DNA of 64,000 nt from Streptomyces echinatus (lineage in GTDB: Bacteria; Actinomycetota; Actinomycetes; Streptomycetales; Streptomycetaceae), in assembly GCF_014203595.1 (NCBI RefSeq), contig NZ_JACHJK010000008.1:124001-188000 (forward strand). The letters run 5' to 3'. Position numbers and translations under genes: made by a program. Shown here piece by piece: positions 16,064 through 24,863 of the stretch. Position 1 is the stretch's first letter; each line of letters opens with the position of its first letter. A model generated the notes under the pieces. It was not told where the DNA came from. It searched no databases and saw only the letters and a list, made by a program, of their open reading frames with translations.

Positions 16064-18016
16064 ATGAACGAGGGGAACCGTGTCCCGCCGGTGGAGCAAC
16101 CGGAGGAACCGGAGGGAGCGGCGCGGCTGACACCGGCCGCCCGGCCCGACGACGCCGCCCGGAGTGCCGACGGGATCGGTGGCGGCGACCGGATCGAGAG
16201 TGCCGACCGGTCCGGTGGCGGCGACCGGACCGAGAGCGGCCGGGTCGTCGTACCGGAAGCCACAGGGGCCGACGGGGACTTCGAACTGGCCAAGCCGGCA
16301 CCGGTTCCGCCGACCGCGACCGACGGCCAGGCCGCCGCACCGGCCGGGGAGACTGCCGTACCGAGTGGGGAGACCGGCGTACCGGCCGTGGAGGCCGCGG
16401 CGGTGCCCGTCGAGGAGCGGACCGAGTCCGCCGGGGAGACCGCCGTGGTGGCGTCCGGCGAGCGGCCCAAGCCGTTGCACGACCCCGATCCCTACAGCAC
16501 CCCGCCGTACGGGGAACCCGGTCCCTGGGCGCCGGCGCCGCCGGTGCAGCACCCGGCCGTCACCCCGACGCACGGGACGGCCGTACCCGCGCCGGCGGCC
16601 CACGCACCGGCCCCGGCGCCCCACGTACCGGCACCCGCACCGGCGCCCACGGCTCCCGTACCGGCCCCCACGGCTCAGGTACCGGACCCGGTAACCCCCG
16701 TACCGGCAGCCGCCCCCGCCCCCGTCGCGTCTCCCGCGCCCGCGCCGGTCTCCGCGCCGCTGTCCGGTGACGCCGATGCGCAGGGGGCCGATCCCTGGGG
16801 GCGTTACGACCCCTGGGCCGCCGGCTCCGCCCAGGAGCGGACGCTCGCCCCGGGACCGCTGCAGCAGACCGGCGCGGCGGTGCTGACGCACGAGCAGCGC
16901 AACCGGCGGGGGAAGCGCCTCCTCCTCGTGTGGACCCTGGTCGTCGCCCTCGTCGCCGCGGGCATCGGCGGAGCCGTCGGCGCCTACGTCGAACGCGAGG
17001 GCCTCGGCGACGACGTCCGGCTGCCGCAGGCCGGGAGCGTGCCGGTCGGCCGGGCACCGGACAGCGTGGCCGGGATCGCCGCCCGCGCCCTGCCCAGCGT
17101 GGTCACGCTGCACGTCAGGGGGACCGACGCGGCGGGCACCGGCACCGGCTTCGTGCTCGACGAGCGGGGTCACATCCTCACCAACAACCATGTGGTGGAG
17201 CCGGCCGGGTCGGGCGGCGAGATATCCGTGACGTTCAGCAGCGGCGAAACCGTCGGGGCGAAGGTCGTCGGCCGGGACAGCGGCTACGACCTGGCCGTCG
17301 TCCAGGTGCACGGCGTGCGCGGACTCACCCCGCTGCCCCTCGGCAACTCCGACGACGTCAGGGTCGGCGACCCGGTGGTCGCCATCGGTGCCCCCTTCGA
17401 CCTCGCCAACACGGTCACCTCCGGCATCATCAGCGCCAAGGAGCGGCCGATCACGGCCGGCGGGGAGAAGAGCGACGGCAGCGATGTGTCGTACGTCGAC
17501 GCCCTGCAGACCGACGCCCCCATCAACCCGGGGAACTCCGGCGGTCCGCTGCTCGACTCCCGGGCCGAGGTCATCGGCATCAACTCCGCCATCCGCTCCG
17601 CGGGCAGCGGCTCCGGTTCCGCGGGCGGCGGCCAGGCCGGCTCCATAGGTCTCGGCTTCGCCATACCGGTCAACCAGGCCAAGCGCGTCGCCGAGGAACT
17701 GATCAACGAAGGCCGGGCCACGCACCCCGTGATCGGCGTCACCCTCGACATGGGCTACACCGGTGACGGCGCCCGCATCGACGACAAGAGCGCGAACGGC
17801 GGCCCCGCCGTCACCCGGGGCGGCCCCGGTGAGCGGGCCGGTCTGCGGGCGGGTGACGTCGTCCGCGGGGTCGGCGGTGAGCGCGTCCACACCGGTGAGG
17901 AGCTGATCGTCAAGATCCGCGCCCACCGGCCGGGCGACCGGCTGCGGCTGCGGGTCCAACGCGACGGGACCGAGCGGGAGGTCTCACTCGTGCTGGGCGC
18001 GTCGGAGCAGAACTGA
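16064..18016 (+). CDS. htrA: HtrA/DegP-like membrane serine protease with PDZ domain
   Basis: A 650-aa protease. Residues 1-285 are a cytoplasmic Pro/Ala-rich region with many PAP repeats. One transmembrane helix lies near 286-309. The trypsin-like domain carries His376 (NNHVVEPAG), Asp409 (GYDLAVVQ) and Ser492 (PGNSGGPLL); a C-terminal PDZ domain follows (GERAGLRAGDVVRGVGG). A GGGGAG ribosome-binding site precedes ATG 16064. As part of the sigma/anti-sigma/tatB cluster, it probably degrades misfolded envelope proteins and may cleave the anti-sigma factor. Confidence 0.94.
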   Translation: MNEGNRVPPVEQPEEPEGAARLTPAARPDDAARSADGIGGGDRIESADRSGGGDRTESGRVVVPEATGADGDFELAKPAPVPPTATDGQAAAPAGETAVPSGETGVPAVEAAAVPVEERTESAGETAVVASGERPKPLHDPDPYSTPPYGEPGPWAPAPPVQHPAVTPTHGTAVPAPAAHAPAPAPHVPAPAPAPTAPVPAPTAQVPDPVTPVPAAAPAPVASPAPAPVSAPLSGDADAQGADPWGRYDPWAAGSAQERTLAPGPLQQTGAAVLTHEQRNRRGKRLLLVWTLVVALVAAGIGGAVGAYVEREGLGDDVRLPQAGSVPVGRAPDSVAGIAARALPSVVTLHVRGTDAAGTGTGFVLDERGHILTNNHVVEPAGSGGEISVTFSSGETVGAKVVGRDSGYDLAVVQVHGVRGLTPLPLGNSDDVRVGDPVVAIGAPFDLANTVTSGIISAKERPITAGGEKSDGSDVSYVDALQTDAPINPGNSGGPLLDSRAEVIGINSAIRSAGSGSGSAGGGQAGSIGLGFAIPVNQAKRVAEELINEGRATHPVIGVTLDMGYTGDGARIDDKSANGGPAVTRGGPGERAGLRAGDVVRGVGGERVHTGEELIVKIRAHRPGDRLRLRVQRDGTEREVSLVLGASEQN

Positions 18017-18100
18017 CAGAAGTCTCACCTCGGGACGGTACCGGTCGGACGGTGACGCCGGGTACCGTTGAGCGACCGAGGACATCGCAAGGAGCGTCAG

Positions 18101-18547
18101 GTGTTCAATGACATAGGACCACTGGAGCTGGTCACGATCGTCGTGCTCGCCGTGCTCGTCTTCGGTCCGGACAAGCTCCCGAAGGTGATCCAGGACGTGA
18201 CGCGCACGATCCGGAAGATCCGCGAGTTCTCGGAGAGCGCCAAGCACGACATCCGTACCGAACTGGGTCCGGAGTTCAAGGACTTCGAGTTCGAGGATCT
18301 CAACCCCAAGAAGTTCATCCGCAAGCAGCTGGACAACGATGACCTGGGGCTGAAGGAGATCCGCAACGGGTTTGACCTGAAGAAGGAGATGGCCGAGGTC
18401 ACGGACGCGGTGAACAGCCGCGAGAGCGAGGCCTCGTCGTCGTCCTCCGCGTCGTCCTCCCCGTCCTCCTCCGGTGGGCGCATCGACATGACCAAGAAGC
18501 CCGAGGCGCCCGACGACCGGCCGCCCTTCGACGCGGACGCCACGTAG
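18101..18547 (+). CDS. tatB: Sec-independent protein translocase subunit TatB
   Basis: A 148-aa membrane protein. It has a short N-terminus, the TatA/B hydrophobic helix with FGPDKLP (residues 6-26), an amphipathic helix (VIQDVTRTIRKIREFSE), and an acidic/Ser-rich tail with a run of serines (SSSSSASSSPSSS). It starts at GTG 18101, with GGAG 7 nt upstream, giving the family N-terminus FNDIGPLELV. tatA and tatC are not in the window. Its presence in the sigE cluster matches mycobacteria. Confidence 0.94.
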   Translation: MFNDIGPLELVTIVVLAVLVFGPDKLPKVIQDVTRTIRKIREFSESAKHDIRTELGPEFKDFEFEDLNPKKFIRKQLDNDDLGLKEIRNGFDLKKEMAEVTDAVNSRESEASSSSSASSSPSSSGGRIDMTKKPEAPDDRPPFDADAT

Positions 18548-18622
18548 CCGCCGCTCCTCCGCACCGACACGCGCACGCGGGCGCACGCCGCGCACGTGAC
18601 GCGTTTCATAGCGCACACCCGT

Positions 18623-18650
18623 CGCGCACGGCCTGAACAGGCCGTGCGCG
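18623..18650. terminator. Hairpin downstream of tatB
   Basis: Perfect 13-bp arms (CGCGCACGGCCTG / CAGGCCGTGCGCG) around a 2-nt AA loop. It is likely the terminator of the sigma-tatB operon, without a U-tract. It could also be an operator for the next gene. Confidence 0.6.
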
Positions 18651-18788
18651 CGACCCACGCATCCAGCGCCTGCCCTGCCGGTCTCAGCGGTGTGGATATG
18701 CTGCCGAGTTGTTGCGCGGACCGGACGCGTACGCCCGAAGGGGGGCGGGTCAGCCCGGTCCGACGAGAGCGAGGAGGCGTCCGGGCAG

Positions 18789-19454
18789 ATGGAGACGACG
18801 AGTCGGGTGGGCGCGCAGGCGCCGGCCGCGGAGGGCGGACAGCAGGTCCCCTCCGCCCGGCGCACCATCGACGGTTACCTGCGGGCGCCCTTCCCCTGGT
18901 ACGGCCTCGACGAGGCATTCACGGGGCCGCGCTGGCTGATGCAGGTCGGCATGACGGCCGACGGCGCGGTGGAGCACGGTTCGATCGGGCACGGCGACGA
19001 GCCCTCGGTGCGCACCGAGACCGGGACCGCCGGTGAGCCGCGGGAGAAGTTCGCCGTCGTGGTGACGGTCGCCGCGCAGCCGTCCCGGCGCAGCGCCGAC
19101 GGCACGGGGCTGCTGGAGGCGACCTCGGTGTCCTCCGCGGCGTGGCTGGCCGGGGTGGGGCTGCTGTCGTTCACCTGGCCCGGGCAGATGGACCACAGTC
19201 TGCGGGACGACTGGCTGGAGCAGCAGACGGAGACGGCGTGGGCCCTGGCCGACGATCTCGACGGTCCGGAGTGGTCCAGGCTCTCGCTGCCGGTGGACGG
19301 GGTCGCGGCCTCGTTCCACTACCGGGAGTCGGAGTACGGGTGGGTGCTGGCCGGCACCACCGAGGCCGGGGTTCACCTGGGCGCCTACGGGCGGGGTATG
19401 AGCGCGTACGGGCTCGGCTTCGCCGTGGTCAAGGACATCGCCGCCTACGCGTAG
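18789..19454 (+). CDS. Conserved hypothetical protein (221 aa)
   Basis: A soluble protein with no family I can name. An N-terminal Gln/Ala-rich leader precedes RTIDGYLRAPFPWYGLDEAF. The C-terminal half has aromatic/beta segments (FHYRESEYGWVLAGTTEAGVHLGAYGRG) and no signal peptide or transmembrane helix. A GAGGAGG stretch lies 11 nt before ATG 18789. It follows tatB in the same direction but behind a hairpin, so it may have its own promoter. It resembles proteins that are conserved across Streptomyces but uncharacterised. Confidence 0.7.
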   Translation: METTSRVGAQAPAAEGGQQVPSARRTIDGYLRAPFPWYGLDEAFTGPRWLMQVGMTADGAVEHGSIGHGDEPSVRTETGTAGEPREKFAVVVTVAAQPSRRSADGTGLLEATSVSSAAWLAGVGLLSFTWPGQMDHSLRDDWLEQQTETAWALADDLDGPEWSRLSLPVDGVAASFHYRESEYGWVLAGTTEAGVHLGAYGRGMSAYGLGFAVVKDIAAYA

Positions 19455-19511
19455 ACGGCGTCCCGGTCCGGGACCGTCAGGACGGCTGCGGGGCAGCGAT
19501 CTGAGCGAGGC

Positions 19512-20249
19512 TCAGGTGGTGCTGTCCGCAGCCGTCTCGGGTTTTGTGTACAGGACGTCGCGGGCCTGCTCCGCGGCGCGGGCGATGCTCTCGCCGACGA
19601 AGTCGAGGAAGCGGGCGATGTTCTCGAGGCGGACCGCGGCCGGGGTGTCGGGGCCGAGGACGCCTACGCCCTGCCGCGCGGTCTCGGCGAGCCGGAAGTT
19701 GGACTGGGCGGCGGCGGCCATCGACTGGAACCAGATGTCGTCGTTGACGGCGTAGCGCTCGCGGCGGCGTTCGTCGCGTTCCCGGCTGATGAGCCCCTGG
19801 TTCTCCAGGAACGTGATCGCCTTGGACACGGACGCCGGGCTGACCTGGAGGCGCTGGGCGAGTTCGGAAGCGGTGAGGCTGCCCGCGTCCGTGATGAAGA
19901 GGCAGGTGAGCACCCGGGACATCATCTTGGGCAGGCCCTGCTGCATGAGGAGCGCGGTGAACGCCTCCTCGTACTCGCGTACGGCCTCGGGGTCGCGTCC
20001 GTCGTCGGCACGCGGGGGTGCCTCCGCCCTCCGGGGCGCGGTCTGCCTGCGCCGGTGGGCGCGGCGTTCCGTGGCGTGGTGAGCGAGTTCGGCACGGTAG
20101 GCGGTGGGGCCGCCGTTACGCATGACCTCGCGCGTGACGGTCGAGGTCGGGCGGTCGAGGCGTCTGGCGATCTCCGCGTAGGCGAGGCCGTCGGCCAGTC
20201 CCAGCGCGATCTGCTGGCGTTCCTGCTGGGTGAGTCTGCCTCCCGGCAT
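19512..20249 (-). CDS. MarR/GbsR-type regulator fused to an IS30-like HTH
   Basis: A 245-aa DNA-binding protein with two HTH units. Residues 5-45 (LTQQERQQIALGLADGLAYAEIARRLDRPTSTV) resemble the IS30-transposase-type HTH. Residues 110-170 (SELAQRLQVSPASVSKAI) form a MarR/GbsR-like winged helix. No transposase catalytic domain is present. A GGAG site 8 nt upstream fixes the start at ATG 20249. It is divergent from the DUF4097-ABC exporter operon, which it is likely to control from the shared intergenic region. Confidence 0.88.
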   Translation of the reverse strand: MPGGRLTQQERQQIALGLADGLAYAEIARRLDRPTSTVTREVMRNGGPTAYRAELAHHATERRAHRRRQTAPRRAEAPPRADDGRDPEAVREYEEAFTALLMQQGLPKMMSRVLTCLFITDAGSLTASELAQRLQVSPASVSKAITFLENQGLISRERDERRRERYAVNDDIWFQSMAAAAQSNFRLAETARQGVGVLGPDTPAAVRLENIARFLDFVGESIARAAEQARDVLYTKPETAADSTT

Positions 20250-20304
20250 CGCTTGTCTCCTTCGCTCTCCTCGGGTGCCTCCACTATAGCGTTCACTTCC
20301 AATC

Positions 20305-20430
20305 CATTGCAACGAACTCCGTGCGACCTGTTGCGTTGAAATCAGAGCCATTGCAATGATTTTGCGGCTGTGACCTGCATTGATCACTGTTCAGCGCAAC
20401 GAAGATGTTGCCGCATCGGCGAACGCAACG
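20305..20430. promoter_or_regulatory. Cluster of TTGC/GCAA operator-like motifs
   Basis: Within 126 bp are CATTGCAACG (20305-20314), GTTGCGTTG (20330-20338), the perfect palindrome CATTGCAATG (20349-20358), GCAAC-N6-GTTGC (20396-20411) and GAACGCAACG (20421-20430). The region is AT-richer than its surroundings and lies between the regulator and the exporter operon. These are candidate operators. Confidence 0.55.
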
Positions 20431-20494
20431 TAGCGTTTCTCATGTCAGAAACGACGGGCGGACGGAACGCCCGAGGTGGAAGAAGGAGCGCACG

Positions 20495-21166
20495 ATGCAG
20501 AAGTTCGACAGCCCCGCCCCGGTGAGCGCCGTCCTCGACATCCCGGCGGGACGTATCCAGTTCATCGCCGCCGACCGGGCCGACACCACGGTCGAGATCC
20601 GCCCCGCGAACCCCGCCAAGGCACGTGACGTGAAGGCGGCGGAGCAGATCGAAGTCGCCTACGGCGACGGAGTGCTGCGGGTCGCGGCCCCGGCGGCGAA
20701 GAACCGGATCCTCGGCAACTCGGGATCCGTCGAGGTGACCATCCAGCTGCCCGCCGGCTCCCGCGTCGAGGCGAAGGCGGGCGCGGCGGAGTTCCGCGGC
20801 GTGGGACGGCTCGGTGACGTCGTCTTCGACGGCGGCTACCGCTCGGTCAAGCTCGACGAGGCCGCGAGCGCCCGCCTCACCGCCCACGACGGCGATGTCT
20901 CGGTCGGCCGTCTGGGCGGCGCCGCCGAGATCAGCACCCAGCGGGGCGACATCCGGATCACCGAGGCCGTGCGCGGCACGGTCGCCCTCCGCACCGCGCA
21001 GGGCGAGATCTCGGTCGGGGCCGCCCGCGGAGTCTCCGCTTCCCTGGACGCCGGCACCAGCCACGGCAGGGTCCGCAACGCGCTCCGCAACACCGACGGT
21101 GCCGACGCCGGCCTGAACATCCGCGCGACCACCGCCTACGGCGACATCACCGCCCGCAGCCTGTGA
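20495..21166 (+). CDS. DUF4097 beta-helix-type protein
   Basis: A 223-aa protein made of repeated short beta strands of the DUF4097/adhesin-like fold (GGYRSVKLDEAASARLTAHD; AQGEISVGAARG). No signal peptide or transmembrane helix is visible, so it may be cytoplasmic. AAGGAG precedes ATG 20495. It is the first gene of an operon with an ABC ATPase and a permease and is divergent from the regulator. Such proteins are often linked to drug exporters, but the role is unclear. Confidence 0.8.
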   Translation: MQKFDSPAPVSAVLDIPAGRIQFIAADRADTTVEIRPANPAKARDVKAAEQIEVAYGDGVLRVAAPAAKNRILGNSGSVEVTIQLPAGSRVEAKAGAAEFRGVGRLGDVVFDGGYRSVKLDEAASARLTAHDGDVSVGRLGGAAEISTQRGDIRITEAVRGTVALRTAQGEISVGAARGVSASLDAGTSHGRVRNALRNTDGADAGLNIRATTAYGDITARSL

Positions 21167-21221
21167 TCCGCGGTCGGCGGCACGAAGCAGTCGGCAGAAC
21201 GAAACCAAGGGGGCACCTCTC

Positions 21222-22193
21222 ATGACCGGTCCGGCCATCGCGGCGCACGGGCTGCGCAAGTCCTACGGCGACAAGACCGTCCTGGACGGCGTCGATCTGA
21301 CCGTCGCGGAGGGAACGGTCTTCTCCCTGCTCGGCCCGAACGGCGCCGGCAAGACCACCGCCGTGAAGATCCTGTCCACCCTCATCTCTCCCGACCCCGC
21401 CTCCGGCCGGATCAGCGTCGGCGGCCACGATCTGGCCGCCGACCCCCAGGCGGTACGCGCCGCGATCGGGGTCACCGGGCAGTTCTCCGCCGTCGACGGC
21501 CTCATCACCGGCGCGGAGAACATGCTCCTGATGGCGGACCTGCACCACCTCCCCCGCCGCGAAGGCCGGCGGGTCACCGCCGAACTGCTGGAACGCTTCG
21601 ACCTGACCGAGGCCGCGGCGAAGCCCGCCTCCACCTACTCCGGCGGGATGCGACGCCGCCTGGACATCGCCATGACCCTGGTCGGCAGCCCACGGATCAT
21701 CTTCCTCGACGAGCCGACCACCGGCCTCGACCCCCGCTCCCGCCACAACATGTGGCAGATCATCCGCGAACTCGTCACCGACGGCGTCACCGTCTTCCTC
21801 ACCACCCAGTACCTCGACGAGGCCGACGAACTCGCCGACCGCATCGCCGTACTCCACAACGGCACGATCGCCGCCGAAGGCACCGCCGCGGAACTCAAGC
21901 GGCTCGTCCCCGGCGGACACGTCCGGCTCCGCTTCACCGACCCCGCCGCCCACCGGGCCGCGGCCTCGGCGCTGCGCGAGGCCACCCGCGACGACGAGGC
22001 CCTCACCCTGCAGATCGCCAGCGCCGGCAGCCAGCGCGAACTGCGCCTGCTCCTCGACCGGCTCGACACCGCCGGCATCGAGGCCGACGAGCTGACCGTG
22101 CACACCCCCGACCTCGACGACGTCTTCTTCGCCCTCACCGGCCCCACCCGCCCCGCCGGCATCCCCGACCAGCCCCAGGAGACCGCCCGATGA
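21222..22193 (+). CDS. ABC transporter ATPase (DrrA-like)
   Basis: A 323-aa ATP-binding subunit of an exporter. It has Walker A GPNGAGKTT, the signature YSGGMRRRLD, Walker B IIFLDEPTTGLD and the C-terminal DrrA-type extension. It is translationally coupled to the permease (ATGA overlap). It likely exports a hydrophobic compound or lipid. Confidence 0.95.
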   Translation: MTGPAIAAHGLRKSYGDKTVLDGVDLTVAEGTVFSLLGPNGAGKTTAVKILSTLISPDPASGRISVGGHDLAADPQAVRAAIGVTGQFSAVDGLITGAENMLLMADLHHLPRREGRRVTAELLERFDLTEAAAKPASTYSGGMRRRLDIAMTLVGSPRIIFLDEPTTGLDPRSRHNMWQIIRELVTDGVTVFLTTQYLDEADELADRIAVLHNGTIAAEGTAAELKRLVPGGHVRLRFTDPAAHRAAASALREATRDDEALTLQIASAGSQRELRLLLDRLDTAGIEADELTVHTPDLDDVFFALTGPTRPAGIPDQPQETAR

Positions 22194-22984
22194 GCTCCCT
22201 CTCCCTCGCCGTACGCGACTGCTCCACGATGCTGCGCCGCAACCTCCTGCACGCCCGCCGCTACCCCTCCCTCACCCTGAACCTGCTGCTCACCCCGATC
22301 ATGCTGCTGCTGCTCTTCGTCTACATCTTCGGAGACACGATGAGCGCGGGCATCGGCGGCGGCGACCGCTCCGACTACGTCGCCTACATCGTCCCGGGCC
22401 TGCTGCTGATGACCATCGGCTCCACCACGATCGGCACCGCGGTCTCCGTCTCCAACGACATGACCGAAGGCATCATCGCCCGCTTCCGCACCATGGCCAT
22501 CCACCGTCCCTCGGTGCTCGTCGGACACGTCATCGGCAGCGTCCTGCAGGCCGTCACCAGCGTGGTCCTCGTCGGCGCCGTCGCCGTGGCCATCGGCTTC
22601 CGCTCCACCGGCGCCACCGCCCTGGAATGGCTCGCCGCCCTCGGACTGCTCGTGCTCTTTGCCCTCGCGCTCACCTGGATCGCGGTCGGCATGGGTCTGA
22701 TCAGCCCCAACGCCGAAGCGGCCGGCAACAACGCCATGCCCCTGATCCTGCTGCCGCTGCTGTCCAGCGCCTTCGTCCCCCTCGACTCCATGCCCGGCTG
22801 GTTCCGGCCGATCGCCGAGTACCAGCCGTTCACCCCCGCCATCGAGACGCTGCGCGGCCTGCTGCTCGGCACCCGCATCGGCGACAACGGATGGCTCGCC
22901 GTCGCCTGGTGCCTGGGCCTCGCGGTGCTCGGCTACTTCTGGTCGGCCTCGAAGTTCGCCGGCGACCCGAAGCAGCCGTCATGA
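22190..22984 (+). CDS. ABC-2 type permease (DrrB-like)
   Basis: A 264-aa integral membrane subunit with about six transmembrane helices (LTLNLLLTPIMLLLLFVYIF, IVPGLLLMTIGSTTIGT and others). It is the partner of the upstream ATPase, overlapping it by 4 nt. An interdomain loop has the typical ABC-2 motif NDMTEGIIARFRTM. Substrate unknown. The operon ends at the hairpin 23014-23052. Confidence 0.93.
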   Translation: MSSLSLAVRDCSTMLRRNLLHARRYPSLTLNLLLTPIMLLLLFVYIFGDTMSAGIGGGDRSDYVAYIVPGLLLMTIGSTTIGTAVSVSNDMTEGIIARFRTMAIHRPSVLVGHVIGSVLQAVTSVVLVGAVAVAIGFRSTGATALEWLAALGLLVLFALALTWIAVGMGLISPNAEAAGNNAMPLILLPLLSSAFVPLDSMPGWFRPIAEYQPFTPAIETLRGLLLGTRIGDNGWLAVAWCLGLAVLGYFWSASKFAGDPKQPS

Positions 22985-23013
22985 CCACGGGGGGCCACCC
23001 CCGCACAGCACAA

Positions 23014-23052
23014 ACGCGGACGCGCCACCCTCAGAGGGCGGCGCGTCCGCGT
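23014..23052. terminator. Strong hairpin terminator between exporter operon and mrp
   Basis: 13-bp perfect arms (ACGCGGACGCGCC / GGCGCGTCCGCGT) with a 13-nt loop containing CCCTC/GAGGG pairing. It lies between convergent genes. Confidence 0.8.
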
Positions 23053-23071
23053 CACAGGGCCTGGGGCCGTG

Positions 23072-24205
23072 TCAGAACTTGTTCTTCGGCGTGATGCCCA
23101 GGGACAGGCCCGAGAGGCCGCGCTGGCGGCCGCCCAGCTTGCCGGCGATCGCGCGCAGGGCCGAGCCCGCCGGGGAGTCGGGGTCGGTCAGGACGACCGG
23201 CTTGCCCTCGTCGCCGCCCTCGCGCAGGCGGACGTCGATCGGGATGCTGCCGAGGACCGGGACCGTCGCACCCGTGGTGCGGGTCAGGCCGTCGGCCACC
23301 ATCTGGCCGCCGCCCGTGCCGAAGACGTCGACCATCTCACCGCAGTGCGGGCAGGGCAGGCCGGACATGTTCTCGACCACGCCGACGATCTTCTGGTGGG
23401 TCTGCACGGCGATGGAGCCGGCCCGCTCGGCGACCTCGGCCGCCGCCTGCTGAGGCGTCGTCACGACCAGGATCTCGGCGTTCGGGACCAGCTGGGCCAC
23501 GGAGATCGCGATGTCGCCCGTGCCGGGCGGCAGGTCGAGCAGCAGCACGTCCAGGTCGCCCCAGTAGACGTCGGCGAGGAACTGCTGGAGCGCGCGGTGC
23601 AGCATCGGGCCGCGCCAGACGACCGGGGCGTTGCCCGGGGTGAACATGCCGATGGAGATGACCTTCACGCCGTTCGCGGACGGCGGCATGATCATGTTCT
23701 CGACCTGGGTGGGCCGGCCGTCCGCGCCGAGCATGCGCGGCACGCTGTGGCCGTAGATGTCGGCGTCCACGACACCGACCTTCAGGCCGTCGGCGGCCAT
23801 CGCCGCCGCCAGGTTCACCGTCACCGAGGACTTGCCGACACCGCCCTTGCCGGACGCGACCGCGTAGACCCGGGTGAGGCTGCCCGGCTTGGCGAAGGGG
23901 ACCTCGCGCTCGGACTGGCCGCCGCGCAGGGCCGTCGCCAGTTCCTTGCGCTGCTCGTCGCTCATCACGTCCAGGGTGACGTCGACGCGGGTGACGCCCT
24001 CGACCCGGGAGACCGCGTCGGTGACGCGCTGCGTGATGGTGTCACGCATCGGGCAGCCGGACACCGTCAGATACACGGTGACCGCGACCGCTCCGTCCGC
24101 GCCGATCTCCACCGATTTGACCATCCCCAGTTCGGTGATCGGGCGGTTGATCTCGGGGTCGTTCACCGTCGCCAGTGCCTCGCGCACCGCGTCTTCCGTA
24201 GCCAT
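23072..24205 (-). CDS. mrp: Mrp/ApbC-type P-loop ATPase (Fe-S scaffold/carrier)
   Basis: A 377-aa protein. The N-terminal MIP18/DUF59 domain begins VREALATVNDPEINRPI. The Mrp/NBP35 P-loop (deviant Walker A) is SGKGGVGKSSVTVNLA, followed by the switch VVDADIYGHSVPR and the C-terminal CPHC cysteine pair (GLPCPHCGEM) for Fe-S cluster binding. It probably carries Fe-S clusters to apoproteins. ATG 24205 follows TACCAT by 7 nt without a ribosome-binding site, so it may be leaderless. It begins a run of minus-strand genes. Confidence 0.93.
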   Translation of the reverse strand: MATEDAVREALATVNDPEINRPITELGMVKSVEIGADGAVAVTVYLTVSGCPMRDTITQRVTDAVSRVEGVTRVDVTLDVMSDEQRKELATALRGGQSEREVPFAKPGSLTRVYAVASGKGGVGKSSVTVNLAAAMAADGLKVGVVDADIYGHSVPRMLGADGRPTQVENMIMPPSANGVKVISIGMFTPGNAPVVWRGPMLHRALQQFLADVYWGDLDVLLLDLPPGTGDIAISVAQLVPNAEILVVTTPQQAAAEVAERAGSIAVQTHQKIVGVVENMSGLPCPHCGEMVDVFGTGGGQMVADGLTRTTGATVPVLGSIPIDVRLREGGDEGKPVVLTDPDSPAGSALRAIAGKLGGRQRGLSGLSLGITPKNKF

Positions 24206-24248
24206 AAGGACGATGGTACGGCGCGTCGAGGGGCGTCCGGGATGCCCC

Positions 24249-24863
24249 TCAGCGGTCGTCTGTGTCACGTCCCGGTGGGTGTTCTGCCCGTTCCGCCGGG
24301 AATACGACGTGACCGGCATGTCCGTCGTGCCGGCGGAGCTCCTCCAGTTCCTTCACCAGGTCCTGCAGTTCCGAGCGGATCCAGTCACGGGTGGCCACCT
24401 CGCCCAGGCCCATGCGCAGGGCGGCGATCTCCCGGGTCAGGTACTCGGTGTCGGCGATGGACCGCTCGTTCTGCTTGCGGTCCTGCTCCAGGTTGACCCG
24501 GTCGCGGTCGTCCTGCCTGTTCTGCGCGAGCAGGATCAGCGGGGCCGCGTAGGACGCCTGGAGGGACAGCATCAGTGTCAGGAAGATGAACGGGTACTGG
24601 TCGAAGCGCAGCGTCACCGGCGCGGCGACGTTCCACAGCACCCACATGATGATGACGACCGTCATCCACACGATGAAGCGTCCGGTGCCCAGGAACCGGG
24701 CGATCTTCTCCGACAGCCGGCCGAAGGCCTCCGGGTCCCACTCGGGCAGGATCCGGCGGCGCGGCGGCCGCGGCTGGTCCAGCCGCGGCGTGCGGGGCCG
24801 GGGCGCGGCCGTGGCGCCCGCGGGATGGCGCTCGCGGGACGCGCTCTCGCGCTCAGGAGCCAT
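24249..24863 (-). CDS. DUF1003 membrane protein
   Basis: A 204-aa protein with two transmembrane helices (FIVWMTVVIIMWVLWNVA and FIFLTLMLSLQASYAAPLILL) joined by the DUF1003 loop RFDQYPF. A C-terminal soluble, charged coiled coil follows (DRKQNERSIADTEY...). It overlaps the MgtE-N/CBS gene at its 5' end by 11 nt. This neighbour pair is conserved in actinobacteria next to mrp. Function unknown, possibly linked to Mg2+ homeostasis. Confidence 0.88.
   Translation of the reverse strand: MAPERESASRERHPAGATAAPRPRTPRLDQPRPPRRRILPEWDPEAFGRLSEKIARFLGTGRFIVWMTVVIIMWVLWNVAAPVTLRFDQYPFIFLTLMLSLQASYAAPLILLAQNRQDDRDRVNLEQDRKQNERSIADTEYLTREIAALRMGLGEVATRDWIRSELQDLVKELEELRRHDGHAGHVVFPAERAEHPPGRDTDDR

Noticed and set aside
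15017..17959. 980-codon minus-strand open frame opposite the anti-sigma and htrA genes
   Set aside because: The sense-strand genes have clear ZAS, protease and PDZ motifs; the antisense frame has none.
19512..20249. IS30 transposase remnant
   Set aside because: Only an IS30-like HTH is seen; no DDE catalytic domain or inverted repeats; the MarR-like domain makes a regulator more likely.
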